Below are positions 7,585 through 17,699 of a stretch of DNA of 64,000 bases, piece after piece. Each line of letters starts with the position of its first letter. The first letter of the stretch is position 1. Source of the DNA: Halobacteriales archaeon YIM A00010 (GTDB lineage Archaea; Halobacteriota; Halobacteria; Halobacteriales; Haloarculaceae); NCBI GenBank assembly GCA_025041175.1, contig JAKCFJ010000001.1:558001-622000 (forward strand). Reading direction: 5' to 3'. The notes under the pieces are model-generated. The model had not been told where the DNA came from. It ran no database searches and worked only from the letters and a program-made list of their open reading frames with translations. Made by a program: the position numbers and the translations under genes.

Positions 7585-9837
7585 TTATTCCGTTTGCGCG
7601 TCGACAGCAGCGATTCCAGCGAGGTTGACGATGTCGGCGACTTCGTCGCCGCGCTGGAGGATGTGGACGGGTTTTGCCATTCCCACCAGCATCGGTCCGA
7701 TCGCGTCGGCACCACCCAACCGCTGGAGCAGCTTATAGCCGATGTTGCCCGCTTCGAGGTTCGGAAACACCAGAACGTTGGCGGGTTCGTCCAGCTCGGA
7801 GAAGTCGTAGGTGCCCGTCAACATCTCCTCGACCACTGCGGTGTCGGCCTGCATCTCGCCGTCGACCGGGAAATCGACCGAGGGATCGACGCGCAGTTGG
7901 TCGGCTGCCGCTCGTGGCTTTGACGTGCCGTCCGTGCGCACGCTGCCGAAATCCGAATACGACAGAAACGCCACTCGCGGAGAGACGTTGAACCGGCGGG
8001 CCATCGACGCCGTGTGCTGGGCAATCTCGGCCAACACCGCCGCGTCGGGGTCCTGATTCACTGTCGCGTCGGCACAGAACACCACCCGGTTTTTGAACGT
8101 CAGCAGATACACTCCCGCGGCGTAATCGGCGTCGGGTGCCGTCCCGATCACCTGCAACGGTGGGCGCAACGCCGAGGGATAATGGTGGGTCAGCCCCGTC
8201 AACAACGCGTCGGCATCCCCGACATCCACCATCACGCTTCCCAGGTAGTTGCCATCCCGGATCAGATCCTCCGCCTCGCGTCGGGTCACCCCTTTGCGCT
8301 GTCGCAGCTCGTGCAGCCGATCCGCGTACGTCCCCAACGAATCCTCGCCCGGATCCACGATCTCTGGATCCATCTCCAACCCGAGTGACCGGGCAGTGTC
8401 ACGAATCACCGCCCGATCACCGATGAGGATGGGTTGGGCGATGTTCTGCTCGATGATCTGGTGGGCCGCTCGGATCACCTTTTCGTTGGTGCCTTCCGCC
8501 AACACGATGCGCTGATCGGTCGATTTCGCCTTGTTGAGCACCACCCGCATCATCTCGCGGGACTTGCCGAGACGGGCTTCCAGCTGCTCGCGGTAGGCCG
8601 ACGACTCGACGGTTTCGCGGGCCACCCCGCTGTCCATCGCCGTTCGGGCGACCGCCTCCGACACATCGAACAGCACGCGCGGATCCAACGGCTTGGGAAT
8701 GATGTACTCCGGCCCGAACTGCAACGGCTGATCCCCGTACGCCTTGACCACTGCGTCCGGCACGTCCTGGCGAGCGAGCTCCGCGAGGGCGCGGGCGGCG
8801 GCCACCTTCATCCCTTCGTTGATCTCGCTGGCGCGAACGTCCAAGGCCCCGCGGAAGATGAACGGGAATCCCAACACGTTGTTGACCTGGTTGGGGTAGT
8901 CAGAACGGCCGGTCGCCATGATTACCGTGTCGTCGCGGGCGGCTTTCGCCTCCTCGTATCCGATCTCCGGATCCGGGTTCGCCATCGCAAACACGATCGG
9001 ATCTCGCCCCATCGAACGGATCATCTCCTGGCTGACGATCCCACCGACCGACAGCCCCACGAATACGTCCGCATCGACCATCGCGTCCGAGAGATCACCG
9101 GACGGCACGTCGCTGGCGAACTCTTGTTTGAAATTGTTCACGTCGTCGTTCGCAACGCGCGACTTCGTGATGATCCCTGACGAATCGCACATGATGATGT
9201 TCTCTTCGCTGGCCCCGAGGGAAACGTAAAACCGCGCGGTGGCGATCGCACTCGCCCCAGCACCGGAGAACACGATCTTCAGCTCCGAGAGATCTTTATC
9301 CACGATCTCGGCGGCGTTGAGCAGTGCCGCCCCGGAGATGATGGCGGTGCCGTGTTGATCGTCGTGGAACACCGGGATATCCATGCGATCGCGCAGCCGT
9401 CGCTCGATCTCGAAACACGCCGGTGCCGCGATGTCTTCGAGGTTGATCCCCCCGAACGTCGGCTCCATCGCCGCTACGGCGTTCACGAACGCGTCCACGT
9501 CGGACTCGTCCAGCTCGATGTCGAACACGTCGATGTCGGCAAACCGCTTGAACAGCACGCCCTTCCCTTCCATCACCGGTTTGGAGGCTTGGGCACCGAT
9601 GTCGCCCAATCCTAACACCGCGCTCCCGTTCGACACCACACCCACCATGTTTCCTTTGGTCGTGTACTGGTAGGCCGCCGAGGGGTCCTCATCGATCGCG
9701 CGACACGGAGCCGCCACACCAGGCGAGTACGCCAGGCTCAGATCCCGCTGGGTGCTCGTCGGCTTCGTCGTCGACATCGCTATCTTCCCTGCTGGTGACC
9801 GGCGGTGATACGCCAGTGAATCCTCGTCTAATCCCAT
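7585..9837 (-). CDS. maeB: NADP-dependent malic enzyme with phosphate acetyltransferase-like domain
   Basis: 750 residues, the usual size of the two-domain MaeB type. The N-terminal ~420 residues form the malic enzyme ([32 protein letters not shown], then the NAD(P)-binding fold around [14 protein letters not shown]), converting malate to pyruvate plus CO2. The C-terminal ~320 residues ([16 protein letters not shown] onward) resemble phosphotransacetylase; in bacterial homologues this part is regulatory and not catalytic. It lies divergent from ctaA. ATG chosen at 9837; the residues before SLAYSPGV are a variable N-terminus. Confidence 0.94.
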   Translation of the reverse strand: MGLDEDSLAYHRRSPAGKIAMSTTKPTSTQRDLSLAYSPGVAAPCRAIDEDPSAAYQYTTKGNMVGVVSNGSAVLGLGDIGAQASKPVMEGKGVLFKRFADIDVFDIELDESDVDAFVNAVAAMEPTFGGINLEDIAAPACFEIERRLRDRMDIPVFHDDQHGTAIISGAALLNAAEIVDKDLSELKIVFSGAGASAIATARFYVSLGASEENIIMCDSSGIITKSRVANDDVNNFKQEFASDVPSGDLSDAMVDADVFVGLSVGGIVSQEMIRSMGRDPIVFAMANPDPEIGYEEAKAARDDTVIMATGRSDYPNQVNNVLGFPFIFRGALDVRASEINEGMKVAAARALAELARQDVPDAVVKAYGDQPLQFGPEYIIPKPLDPRVLFDVSEAVARTAMDSGVARETVESSAYREQLEARLGKSREMMRVVLNKAKSTDQRIVLAEGTNEKVIRAAHQIIEQNIAQPILIGDRAVIRDTARSLGLEMDPEIVDPGEDSLGTYADRLHELRQRKGVTRREAEDLIRDGNYLGSVMVDVGDADALLTGLTHHYPSALRPPLQVIGTAPDADYAAGVYLLTFKNRVVFCADATVNQDPDAAVLAEIAQHTASMARRFNVSPRVAFLSYSDFGSVRTDGTSKPRAAADQLRVDPSVDFPVDGEMQADTAVVEEMLTGTYDFSELDEPANVLVFPNLEAGNIGYKLLQRLGGADAIGPMLVGMAKPVHILQRGDEVADIVNLAGIAAVDAQTE

Positions 9838-9950
9838 GTTCGCCCTCTGCAGAGGAACCCTAAATATCTACCTCGATACGCTCTCCCAACCACGAACAGT
9901 CCGACACCGAGTGAGTGGGATTCAAATGGGCTGGGGACGGACCACCGTGT

Positions 9951-10850
9951 ATGAGGGTTCGATTCCGTCGGCTCATGGTGGCCACGACGGGTCTGACGTA
10001 CGTTCTCATGCTGCTCGGCGTCTACACCGCCGCGTTCGGTGCCGGGCTGACGTGTGGCGCACGGTGGCCGTTCTGTGATGGGTGGCTCGGACTGTTTCCG
10101 GCGAACATTCCGAGCTTCATCGAGTGGTTCCACCGACTCGTCGCCATGATCACTGGCTTCGTTATTCTCGGGACGGCATACGCCGGATGGACGCGACAGA
10201 ACGACCGCCGAGTGGCGTGGGCGATCACGCTCGCAGTGCTGTTGTTACCGCTCCAGATCGGTCTCGGAGCGGTGACGGTGACGCTCAGCGGCGTGTTTCC
10301 GTGGGGATACGCGCCGAGCGTGCAGATGTTGCATTACGTCGTCGCGCTCGCCATCCTCGCCCTGCTGACGATCGCAACGGCGCTCACGGTTTCGTCGCCA
10401 CTGACGGGCGAGAAGAATCGACGGCGATTCCGGTCGCGGCTCCGCTGGGGGCTGTTGGCCGTGCTCGTTCTGCTGCCCGTACAGTATCTGTTCAACTACG
10501 GCACCGTGTTCGTGTACTCGCCCGCAGTACAGATCACCTACTACGCGCTTTCCCTGTTGATGTTCGGTGTACTCGTCTCCGTGGCCGTCTGGACCGCCCG
10601 TTTCGTGTCGACGGCCGACACCGCATCGACGCGGTCGATCACCCGCGTGAACCGGCTGTCCGTGGCAGGAGCGGTGGTGCTCACCGCACAGATGCTGGTC
10701 GATCGCCAGCTGTGGGGAGCCGTCCCACCGGGCGTCTCCGACGGTCTCTCGCTCGTGTTGGGACTCCTCGTCCTCGTTGCGGTGTGGCTCGTCTTCCGAG
10801 GATCCGCGCTGTTACCGCCCGGGGAGCACAACGCCCACAACTCGGAGTGA
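9951..10850 (+). CDS. ctaA: Heme A synthase (CtaA/COX15 family)
   Basis: A 299-residue polytopic membrane protein with about eight hydrophobic segments. The motif IEWFHRLVAMITG supplies a heme-ligating His, and LHYVVALAILALLT another. Family members hydroxylate heme O to heme A for cytochrome c oxidase. GAGLTCGARWPFCDGW carries the paired cysteines seen near the first extracellular loop of CtaA. The chosen ATG at 9951 precedes MRVRFRRLM. ATG 9975 is an alternative, and an upstream start at 9915 adds only polar residues. Confidence 0.9.
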   Translation: MRVRFRRLMVATTGLTYVLMLLGVYTAAFGAGLTCGARWPFCDGWLGLFPANIPSFIEWFHRLVAMITGFVILGTAYAGWTRQNDRRVAWAITLAVLLLPLQIGLGAVTVTLSGVFPWGYAPSVQMLHYVVALAILALLTIATALTVSSPLTGEKNRRRFRSRLRWGLLAVLVLLPVQYLFNYGTVFVYSPAVQITYYALSLLMFGVLVSVAVWTARFVSTADTASTRSITRVNRLSVAGAVVLTAQMLVDRQLWGAVPPGVSDGLSLVLGLLVLVAVWLVFRGSALLPPGEHNAHNSE

Positions 10851-10897
10851 ACGCCGCGCGCGGCGCTCATCCTCCGAATCTTCGATCGAGTGGGGCT

Positions 10898-12334
10898 TCA
10901 CACGAAATCGCCAAGCCCCGTCTGTTGATCGTTTTCGCTGTCCTCGCTTTCGGCGCTGTCCGTCTCACCGCTTTCCGTGGCTCGTTCGTCGGCGTCGTCA
11001 CTGGTGTCGACCGTCGAATTCTCCTGATTCCGGGCGTCACCACCGTCGCCAGCAGGCTCCGGATCGTCCGGCGTGGATCGCAGCCGTTGGGCCTCCTCGA
11101 CGATGGACTGGACTTTGTTCGTGTCCTCGCCGCTGCCGGTAACGAAGGCCACGTGTTCGGCGTCGAGATCGTAGCGGGCGGCCATCGCCACCGTCCGCTC
11201 GCGGTTGGTGCAGTGGTGGGTCATCGTTGCGAGATACGGAAGCACGCTCCTGCGAGCGGTTGCGATGCTCGTCCCGCTCGACGTGGCGATCTGCTGGGCA
11301 ACGTAGTCCCGTTTGGTTCGAGTGCTCTTCGATCGGCCGAGCTTCGACCAGTAGCTGGGTGGGCTGTAGCGCGTCCACCCGCCTTTCGACTCCCGGCGCG
11401 AGGCAGCGACGCCCGCGGTGGTGTTGTCGCTCGCGTACCGCCAGTACGTGTAGTTCTGTGTCGCGCGCACCCGTCCGAGCCACCGATCGGCAGCCGCGAG
11501 GTGGTCGTACGCGTCGGCAAGCTCACCGCCGTGGTAGTCTTTGGGAACGTTGTCCTCGATCCAGTTGATGACGTCGTCGGGCGTTTCGTCCACGTCGTAC
11601 GAGAACTCGAGTGCGCCACGGGCGTCTTCCTCCTTGAAAACGGCGTCGAGCAGCTGGAAGATGCCTTCCGTTCGGTCGCGGTCGTCGGTCACGACATCGG
11701 CTTTCTCGATGTGCTCGCGGTCGCCGGCAATCGCCTGGAGATCGTTCACCGCGCCCCGGAGGTCGCCGCTGTTGGCGTCGGCGATCGCGTCCAGCGCCGC
11801 CGACTCGTACTCGATGGCTTCTTTCCGGCAGATGTCCCGGAGCACGGGAACGATCGATCGCGCCGACACGTCCCGAAACTCGATCTCCTGACAAGCGTTC
11901 CGGAGCGCGTTCGACATCTCGTAGTACTCGTTTGCGATGAGCACCATCGGCTGTTGGGTCTCCTTGACCAGCCGCGTGATGGCGCGCGCGCCACCCCGGT
12001 CGGCGTTGCCGTGGATGTTGTCGGCCTCGTCGACGATCACGAGCTGTCGCCCCGTCGACAGCGACTGGTTCATCGCCGCACCGCCCGCGACCCGCTCGAT
12101 CGCGTCAGCGGTGCGCTGGTCGCTCGCGTTGAGTTCGATGGTCGACCAATCCATATCGTTAGCGAGCGCGTGCGCAGCCGAGGTCTTCCCGACGCCCGGA
12201 CTCCCGTGGAGAATCACGCATTCTCCGTGCTCGTCCCACGACGTGGCCCACTCACCGAGCGCATCGCGGGCTTTGTTGTTGCCACGGATTTCGGCCAGCG
12301 TGGTGGGGCGGTACTTCTCGGTCCAATCAGTCAT
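10898..12334 (-). CDS. rfcL: Replication factor C large subunit
   Basis: A 478-residue clamp-loader subunit that loads PCNA at primer ends. It starts MTDWTEKYRP, the classic RFC box, has Walker A GSPGVGKT at residues 44-51 and Walker B LVIVDEADN, followed by the lid and collar domains. The acidic low-complexity tail ends QTGLGDFV, which fits a PCNA-interacting (PIP) motif Qxx(L)xx(F). The upstream in-frame start at 12367 would add 11 unlikely residues. Convergent with ctaA. Element 1B lies upstream. Confidence 0.95.
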   Translation of the reverse strand: MTDWTEKYRPTTLAEIRGNNKARDALGEWATSWDEHGECVILHGSPGVGKTSAAHALANDMDWSTIELNASDQRTADAIERVAGGAAMNQSLSTGRQLVIVDEADNIHGNADRGGARAITRLVKETQQPMVLIANEYYEMSNALRNACQEIEFRDVSARSIVPVLRDICRKEAIEYESAALDAIADANSGDLRGAVNDLQAIAGDREHIEKADVVTDDRDRTEGIFQLLDAVFKEEDARGALEFSYDVDETPDDVINWIEDNVPKDYHGGELADAYDHLAAADRWLGRVRATQNYTYWRYASDNTTAGVAASRRESKGGWTRYSPPSYWSKLGRSKSTRTKRDYVAQQIATSSGTSIATARRSVLPYLATMTHHCTNRERTVAMAARYDLDAEHVAFVTGSGEDTNKVQSIVEEAQRLRSTPDDPEPAGDGGDARNQENSTVDTSDDADERATESGETDSAESEDSENDQQTGLGDFV

Positions 12335-12457
12335 CGTTCCACCGGCGCACAACCGTTCCGTTCGCACACTGCAACCCGTTCGAGCACATTCGTTACCTGC
12401 TCTCGGAGGGGTTCGAACTTAACACTGGGGTTGTTCGGGGGCGGCCCATCTCATTCA

Positions 12458-12564
12458 TACTGTCAGTCAGACGTACGTGAATGTACGGTGGCGTTTTCGG
12501 GAGCATGAAGCAAGTGCCTGACTGAACTGGCCATCGCGCGTGCAACGATCCATGACCGACAGTA
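12458..12564. mobile_element. Miniature inverted-repeat element, family 1, copy B
   Basis: 107 bp, starting TACTGTCAGTCA and ending TGACCGACAGTA, in inverted orientation relative to the other copies. It is flanked by TCA on both sides (12455-12457 and 12565-12567). The right-hand TCA is, on the minus strand, the TGA stop codon of the vapC-like gene. No coding content. Confidence 0.85.
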
Positions 12565-12936
12565 TCAGTCATCCACCGCTTTTAGATCTAGTCGCGGCGC
12601 GAACCCCTCGTACGTCTCGTCGCTCGATACGACAGTGTCACCGTCCGATTCGACGAGGTGAAGCGCGTCGAACGGCGTGAATCCGTGCTCTTCGACATGG
12701 CTCGCCGCCGCAACGACCGTATCGACGTCACCCCGGATCTCGATGAGATCCGCAGCATTGGCAATGACGCGCTCGGTATCCAACTCCTCCCGGTACGCGA
12801 CGAGAAGGAGTTCGATGAATGTGAACTGCGATGTCCAGAGCGACTCACGGTGTTCGTGATACACCGTCTCGGCCGCATCATCGAGCCAATCCTCGTCCTT
12901 GATGAGCGCGAGCAGAAAATCCGTTTCGGCGTACAT
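12565..12936 (-). CDS. PIN-domain toxin (VapC-like)
   Basis: 123 residues. The PIN-domain acidic set is present: Asp6 (MYAETDFLLAL), Glu42 (FTFIELLLVAY), Asp90 (GFTPFDALHL) and Asp106 (VVSSDETY). PIN toxins are Mg-dependent ribonucleases, often tRNA-cleaving. The start codon directly follows the stop of the AbrB-type partner (TAAATG), so the two are translationally coupled, as in VapBC modules. Its TGA stop coincides with the target duplication of element 1B. The RNA target is unknown. Confidence 0.9.
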   Translation of the reverse strand: MYAETDFLLALIKDEDWLDDAAETVYHEHRESLWTSQFTFIELLLVAYREELDTERVIANAADLIEIRGDVDTVVAAASHVEEHGFTPFDALHLVESDGDTVVSSDETYEGFAPRLDLKAVDD

Positions 12937-13167
12937 TTACTTGCCGGCCTCGTCGAGTGCTTCGCGTCGTGCGTGTTCGCGGAGTTCATCAGACGACTTT
13001 TCGACGCCTGAGAACTCCTCGCGGAGTGCCGAGAGTGGGTCGTCAGCGATAGGTACGAGCTTGATACCATCGTGAAGCTCAACGATATGGTAGTGCTTAC
13101 CGTACCGTTCTCGTATCTCCTTAGGAAGAGTGAGTCGACCGCGGCTGTCGAGCGTTGCCTCTGACAT
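12937..13167 (-). CDS. AbrB/SpoVT-type antitoxin (VapB-like)
   Basis: 76 residues. The N-terminal swapped-hairpin DNA-binding motif reads ATLDSRGRLTLPKEIRERYG. The C-terminal half is charged and likely binds the toxin. Expected role: neutralise the downstream PIN protein and repress the shared promoter. The start is supported by a TATA-like TTTTTATTCA on the minus strand about 25 bases upstream (13185-13194). Immediately upstream of, and coupled to, the toxin gene. Confidence 0.88.
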   Translation of the reverse strand: MSEATLDSRGRLTLPKEIRERYGKHYHIVELHDGIKLVPIADDPLSALREEFSGVEKSSDELREHARREALDEAGK

Positions 13168-13341
13168 GAGTGATTATAGGATGGGAATGAATAAAAATCT
13201 ACCCCTAAAAGACACTGTTTCCCACGACCGCTATTCGAGATCGCAGCCACTCCACGCCATGATCGAGAACGATACACACGGTTTGCTACTATTTCGCACG
13301 CCCTCGGAACGCTTATCGGCGTTTCGTGATACTGTCAGTGT

Positions 13342-13932
13342 ATGTTTCCGGAGACGGTCGAGACCGATCGGCTGGTGCTCGAACGCCTCACGATGGACCA
13401 CCTGTTCGAGTGTTACGAGCACGCTTCGGTGAACGCTCCACACATCGAGGAGATCACGCGACACCTCAACTGGTCACCCCACCGATCGCTGAAAGAGACC
13501 CGAACGTTCATCGAGGAGCAACAGGACAACTGGGAGGCGGGCGACGGAGCCGGGTACGTGGTGTACCCACGCAAATCGGAAGAGAACGCCGGCGAGTTCG
13601 GCGGGACGACGGGACTCGGCATCGACTGGTCGCGCCAGGTGGGAACGCTCGGGCTCTGGTTGCGCAAGCCGTTGTGGGGGCGGGGCTACTCCAGAGAGCG
13701 AGCGACGGCGCTGATGGAACTGGCGTTCGATCGGCTGGATCTGGATCTCGTGACCGTCGACCACCATCCGGACAACGACCAATCCGAGCGCGCGATCCGG
13801 AAATACGTCGATGCGCACGGCGGCCGCCGCGAGGGACGGCTGCGCAACCAGATCGCTTACCAGGACGGCACCGTCGTGGACGTCGTGCGCTACAGCATCT
13901 CACAGGAAGAGTTCCAGGAGCACCAGCCCTAA
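13342..13932 (+). CDS. GNAT-family N-acetyltransferase (RimJ/RimL-like)
   Basis: 196 residues starting MFPETVETDRLVLERLTMDHL, the usual N-terminus of RimJ/RimL-type acetyltransferases. The acetyl-CoA binding region reads LWLRKPLWGRGYSRERATALMELAFDRLDLD (described by position ~110-140). Substrate not predictable: related enzymes acetylate protein N-termini or antibiotics. A TACTGTCAGTG stretch resembling the family 1 element end sits just upstream (13330). Confidence 0.82.
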   Translation: MFPETVETDRLVLERLTMDHLFECYEHASVNAPHIEEITRHLNWSPHRSLKETRTFIEEQQDNWEAGDGAGYVVYPRKSEENAGEFGGTTGLGIDWSRQVGTLGLWLRKPLWGRGYSRERATALMELAFDRLDLDLVTVDHHPDNDQSERAIRKYVDAHGGRREGRLRNQIAYQDGTVVDVVRYSISQEEFQEHQP

Positions 13933-13983
13933 CGACGGCTGGCGCAACTTCTACAAGGTTCGCCCGCTAATTATGAATGTATC

Positions 13984-14229
13984 ATGAGCGATAACGATGC
14001 CGAGCGTGAGCGCACGCACGAACACGAACGGGACGTTACGCTCGCCAAGGAAGAGGAGGCCGAAGCGGAAGAGGAGGAGGACGAAGACGAAGAGACCGAA
14101 CAGGTCGCCCGTGAACGGGACGAAGACCGGACCGATGAGGAAGACCGCAGATCACAAGAGCGTGAGAACGCGGCCCAAGAGCAAGAGAACACCGACAACC
14201 ACCGCGACGATCCGCCGTTCGAGAGCTAG
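13984..14229 (+). CDS. Small highly charged acidic protein
   Basis: 81 residues consisting almost wholly of Glu, Asp, Arg and Gln, with a central run of mixed Glu/Ala and Glu/Asp, so probably disordered or a single helix. No domain is recognised. It may be a genuine haloarchaeal low-complexity protein; the start at 13984 (MSDNDAERER) is the only ATG at the head of the frame. The opposite strand reads as serine-rich shadow. Confidence 0.45.
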   Translation: MSDNDAERERTHEHERDVTLAKEEEAEAEEEEDEDEETEQVARERDEDRTDEEDRRSQERENAAQEQENTDNHRDDPPFES

Positions 14230-14306
14230 GCGACAAAGCGCTGGTTTGTAATGCATCCGAAAGGACAAATACCCACTGTTATAGTGTATGAGGATCAACG
14301 CCCGGT

Positions 14307-15227
14307 ATGGCTGCGATTGAACTCCAAGGCGTGACGAAACGGTTTGGAGCTGTCACCGCTCTGAACGATCTCGACCTCACAGTGAAGAACGGTGAGATAT
14401 ACGGGTTTTTGGGTCCGAACGGGGCCGGTAAATCCACAACGATCAACGTGTTGCTGGATTTCGTTCGGCCGACTGACGGGACCGCGACAGTGTTGGGCCA
14501 CGACGCCCGCGAGGAGAGCACCGAGATCAGACAGCGCGTCGGTGTGCTCCCCGACGGCTATCACGTCTACGACCGGCTCACCGGCCGCCAACACCTCCAG
14601 TTCGCCATCGACTCGAAAGAGGCCGACGACGATCCCGAGGAGCTGTTAGCGCGCGTTGGGATCGCGGCCGCCGCCGACCGGAAAGCCGGAGGCTACTCGA
14701 AAGGGATGGCGCAGCGGCTCGTCCTCGGGATGGCGCTGGTCGGTCAGCCGGATCTGCTCATCCTCGATGAGCCCTCGACAGGGTTGGATCCCGCCGGTGC
14801 CCGCGAGATGCGCGAGATCATCCACGCGGAGCGCGATCGGGGAGCAACCGTGTTCTTTTCGAGTCACATTCTCGGGCAGGTCGATTCGGTGTGCGACCGC
14901 GTCGGCATCCTTCGTGAGGGTGAACTCGTCGCCGAAGACACGGTCAGCGGGCTGCGCGACGCGATCGATACCCAGTCGACGTTGGTCGTCCGCGTCGACC
15001 AGACGCCGCCAGAGATCGAACAGCGCCTCCGGGCCCTCGACGGCGTCTCGGGGATTATGGTGGACGACACGACCATCACGGTCGAATCGAACGACGGATC
15101 GAAATCCGCGGTGTTGTCCACCATCGAGGAGAGCGGCGCGTCGATCGAGGACTTCTCCACCGAGGACGCATCTCTCGAAGACCTGTTTATGGCGTACACG
15201 AACGACGATCGGAAGGTGGTAGCATGA
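14307..15227 (+). CDS. ABC transporter ATP-binding protein
   Basis: 306 residues. Walker A GPNGAGKS (~37-44), signature YSKGMAQRLVLG, Walker B LLILDEPSTGLDPAG and H-loop SSHIL mark a CcmA/NatA-like subunit. The C-terminal ~80 residues form the extra domain usual in drug or multi-substrate exporters. It overlaps its permease by four bases (ATGA). A close paralogue pair lies at 31394-33090. A TATA-like GTTATAGTG at about 14278 places the transcription start at the ATG. Cargo unknown. Confidence 0.92.
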   Translation: MAAIELQGVTKRFGAVTALNDLDLTVKNGEIYGFLGPNGAGKSTTINVLLDFVRPTDGTATVLGHDAREESTEIRQRVGVLPDGYHVYDRLTGRQHLQFAIDSKEADDDPEELLARVGIAAAADRKAGGYSKGMAQRLVLGMALVGQPDLLILDEPSTGLDPAGAREMREIIHAERDRGATVFFSSHILGQVDSVCDRVGILREGELVAEDTVSGLRDAIDTQSTLVVRVDQTPPEIEQRLRALDGVSGIMVDDTTITVESNDGSKSAVLSTIEESGASIEDFSTEDASLEDLFMAYTNDDRKVVA

Positions 15228-16078
15228 GCTGGACGGTCGTCGCACAGAAGGACTTCCGGGACGCCGGGCGCTCGAAAATGCTGTGGGCCGTATCGGTGCT
15301 GTTCGTTCTCTTTGCGGCCGGAGCCGCGTTCATATACGCCCAGATCCCGGCGCTCCAGCAGGGAGGCGCAAACAACGCCATCTCCTCGCTCGGTTTCGTC
15401 CATTTCTTGCAGAGTCCGGTCACGATGCTCGTCCCGATCATCGGGTTGCTGTTGGGATATAAGGCCATCTCGGGCGAAGTGGAAAACGGCAGCGTGAAAC
15501 TCCTCCTTTCGCTTCCTCACCGCCGGTCGAGCGTCGTGTTCGGCAAGTTCGTCGGACGGGTGTCCGTGCTGACGGTGTCTATCGTCGTCGGATTCGCCGT
15601 TGCCACGGCGGTCATGCTCGCCCTGTATCCCAACGTTTCACCGGGACGGTTCGCCCTGTTCGTGCTGTTGGCCGTCCTGTTCGGAGCCGCCTACGTGAGC
15701 ATTGGCGTCGGCGTCTCCTCGCTGACGAAATCCACGACGATCGCCGGTGCCAGCATCTTCGGGATCTATCTCCTGTTCAACTGGTTGTGGGAGACCATCG
15801 GATTGGGCATCGGCTGGGTCCTCAGCGGGACGTTCTTCTTCACAGAGGGGATTCCGAACTGGTTTCAGTTGTACACGCGGTTGAGCCCGAACGGGGCGTT
15901 CAGTAACGTTGCTGGCCCGATGCTCTCTGATGCCGGGATTCAAGAGGCACTGACGCTCACGCCACAGCCCGGCGATCCCTTCTATCTCTCGACGTGGTTT
16001 GCGCTGCTCATCCTGCTCGGTTGGATCGTCATTCCGATCGCGCTCGGGAGCCTGCGGTTCCGGAGCAGGGATCTGTAG
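15224..16078 (+). CDS. ABC-2 type permease
   Basis: 284 residues with about six membrane segments. It begins MSWTVVAQKDFRDAGRSK, a cytoplasmic amphipathic start typical of ABC-2/NosY-like permeases. GYKAISGEVENGSVKLLLSLPHRR is the coupling region following the second helix. It forms a membrane pore with the upstream ATPase. The gene start overlaps the ATPase stop (ATGA). Probably exports lipids, drugs or a peptide; the sequence does not say which. Confidence 0.88.
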   Translation: MSWTVVAQKDFRDAGRSKMLWAVSVLFVLFAAGAAFIYAQIPALQQGGANNAISSLGFVHFLQSPVTMLVPIIGLLLGYKAISGEVENGSVKLLLSLPHRRSSVVFGKFVGRVSVLTVSIVVGFAVATAVMLALYPNVSPGRFALFVLLAVLFGAAYVSIGVGVSSLTKSTTIAGASIFGIYLLFNWLWETIGLGIGWVLSGTFFFTEGIPNWFQLYTRLSPNGAFSNVAGPMLSDAGIQEALTLTPQPGDPFYLSTWFALLILLGWIVIPIALGSLRFRSRDL

Positions 16079-16163
16079 CGTCTCCTCGTTTCTTTCCGTT
16101 GGTCGTTGCGTCGGTCCGAGCCGAAGAGGCAAACGATTACTCGGTCCGGTGTGTGGGTGTCGT

Positions 16164-17255
16164 ATGGCACGGTTACGACAGCCGCCGTTGATCGATCTCC
16201 ACACAGAGCGCGGAGCGTCGGTCACGTCGTTCGGTGGGTGGGAGATGCCGGTCGAGTTCGAGTCGATCAGAACCGAACACGAGGCCGTTCGGGAGTCGGT
16301 CGGCAAATTCGACGTTTCACACATGGGCGAGATCGAGGTGCGTGGACCGGACGCGACCGAACTCGTCCAACGGCTCACCACGAACGACGTGGCGGCGCTC
16401 TCGCCGGGGGAGGGCCAATACTCCGCAGTCACCGACGAGCGCGGCGTCGTGCTGGACGACACGGTCGTCTACGACCGTCCCGACAGCGAGGGGTATCTGT
16501 TCGTTCCGAACGCCGGCCACGACGAGGCGCTGTACGAGCGCTGGTGTACCCACCGCGAGGAGTGGGACCTCGACTGTACGGTGGAGAACGCCACCCAACG
16601 ATACGCGATGAGCGCCGTGCAAGGTCCCGAGAGCGAATCGTGCCTCGAGTCGGCGGCGGACGCCGTTCCCGAACTCGGGCGGTTCGAAATCGAGCCGATG
16701 TCCATTGCGGGCGTGGAGTGTCTCTGTTCGCGGACAGGATACACCGGCGAGGACGGGTTCGAGCTGCTCTGTGCGTCCGACGACGCACGGGCGGTGTGGG
16801 ACGCCGTCGACTGTCAGCCCTGCGGGCTGGGTGCGCGCGATACGCTCCGGATCGAACAGGGGTTTTTGCTCTCGGGGCAGGATTTCGATCCGGAATCGAA
16901 TCCACGGACCCCCTACGAGGCGGGCATCGGCTTCGTCGTCGACCGGGAGACCGAATTCGTGGGACGAGACGCCCTCACTGGAGCGACCGCACCCGAAGAG
17001 CAGTTCGTCGGCATCGAACTCACGGAGCGCGGCGTCCCACGCAACGGCTACACGATCGAGAACGCGGACGGAGCGCCGATCGGGACCGTGACTAGCGGCA
17101 CGCTGAGTCCGACGCTCGGGATTCCGATCGGGCTGGGGTACGTTCCCACAGCCGACGCCGAACCCGGGACGGAGGTCCGAGTTGTCATCCGCGACGATCG
17201 AAAGGCAGGACTCATCAGGAACCCACCCTTTGAGAACGCATCCACTGAACAATGA
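16164..17255 (+). CDS. gcvT: Glycine cleavage system T protein (aminomethyltransferase)
   Basis: 363 residues. It transfers the aminomethyl carbon from lipoyl-GcvH to tetrahydrofolate, releasing ammonia. The start [32 protein letters not shown] and later [22 protein letters not shown] and [14 protein letters not shown] are family landmarks (given as separate blocks). It overlaps gcvH by four bases. The upstream in-frame extension from 15999 overlaps the ABC permease and is rejected. The genes for the P subunits, usually next to these, are not in this window. Confidence 0.95.
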   Translation: MARLRQPPLIDLHTERGASVTSFGGWEMPVEFESIRTEHEAVRESVGKFDVSHMGEIEVRGPDATELVQRLTTNDVAALSPGEGQYSAVTDERGVVLDDTVVYDRPDSEGYLFVPNAGHDEALYERWCTHREEWDLDCTVENATQRYAMSAVQGPESESCLESAADAVPELGRFEIEPMSIAGVECLCSRTGYTGEDGFELLCASDDARAVWDAVDCQPCGLGARDTLRIEQGFLLSGQDFDPESNPRTPYEAGIGFVVDRETEFVGRDALTGATAPEEQFVGIELTERGVPRNGYTIENADGAPIGTVTSGTLSPTLGIPIGLGYVPTADAEPGTEVRVVIRDDRKAGLIRNPPFENASTEQ

Positions 17256-17641
17256 GTTTCGATATTCCCGAAGACTGCTACTACCTGGAAACGCACGAAT
17301 GGGCACGCATTGACGAACAAGCGGGAACCGCGCGCATCGGGATCTCCGCGTTCGCACAGGACGAACTCGGTGACATCGTGTTCGTCGAGCTGCCGGAACC
17401 GGGCGACGCGATCGAGCAAGAAGCGGATCTCGGCGTCGTGGAATCCATCAAGGCCGTCTCGGACCTGTACGCGCCGCTGTCCGGAACTGTCACGGAAGTA
17501 AACGACGCGGTGTTCGACGAGCCCGAACGCCTCAACGAGGACCCGTACGGCGAGGGCTGGCTGCTCGAACTCGAAGACATCGACGCCGACGAAACCGACG
17601 GCCTTCTCGCGCCCGAGGAGTACGAACGACAGATCGAGTGA
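17252..17641 (+). CDS. gcvH: Glycine cleavage system H protein
   Basis: 129 residues. The lipoyl carrier of glycine cleavage, shuttling the aminomethyl group between P, T and L proteins. The lipoylated lysine is Lys67 in [23 protein letters not shown] at the N-terminus and GWLLELE near the C-terminus are typical. The start overlaps the gcvT stop (ATGA), so the two are coupled. The operon ends here: element 2A and the convergent hemA follow. Confidence 0.96.
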   Translation: MSFDIPEDCYYLETHEWARIDEQAGTARIGISAFAQDELGDIVFVELPEPGDAIEQEADLGVVESIKAVSDLYAPLSGTVTEVNDAVFDEPERLNEDPYGEGWLLELEDIDADETDGLLAPEEYERQIE

Positions 17642-17699
17642 CCCGTCCCGAAACGGTTTCTCCGCCCCCGATCGATGGGTAACCGGCCGACCGCTATCA

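Noticed and set aside
9951-9985. tRNA-like GGTTCGATTCC motif
   Set aside because: It lies in the first codons of ctaA and no acceptor, D or anticodon stems surround it.
13971-14198. Serine-rich minus-strand ORF opposite the acidic protein
   Set aside because: A complement of Glu/Asp codons automatically yields Ser/Leu-rich sequence; nothing supports it independently.
15999-16163. N-terminal extension of gcvT
   Set aside because: It overlaps the end of the ABC permease and adds non-homologous Arg/Ser-rich residues; ATG 16164 gives the family length.
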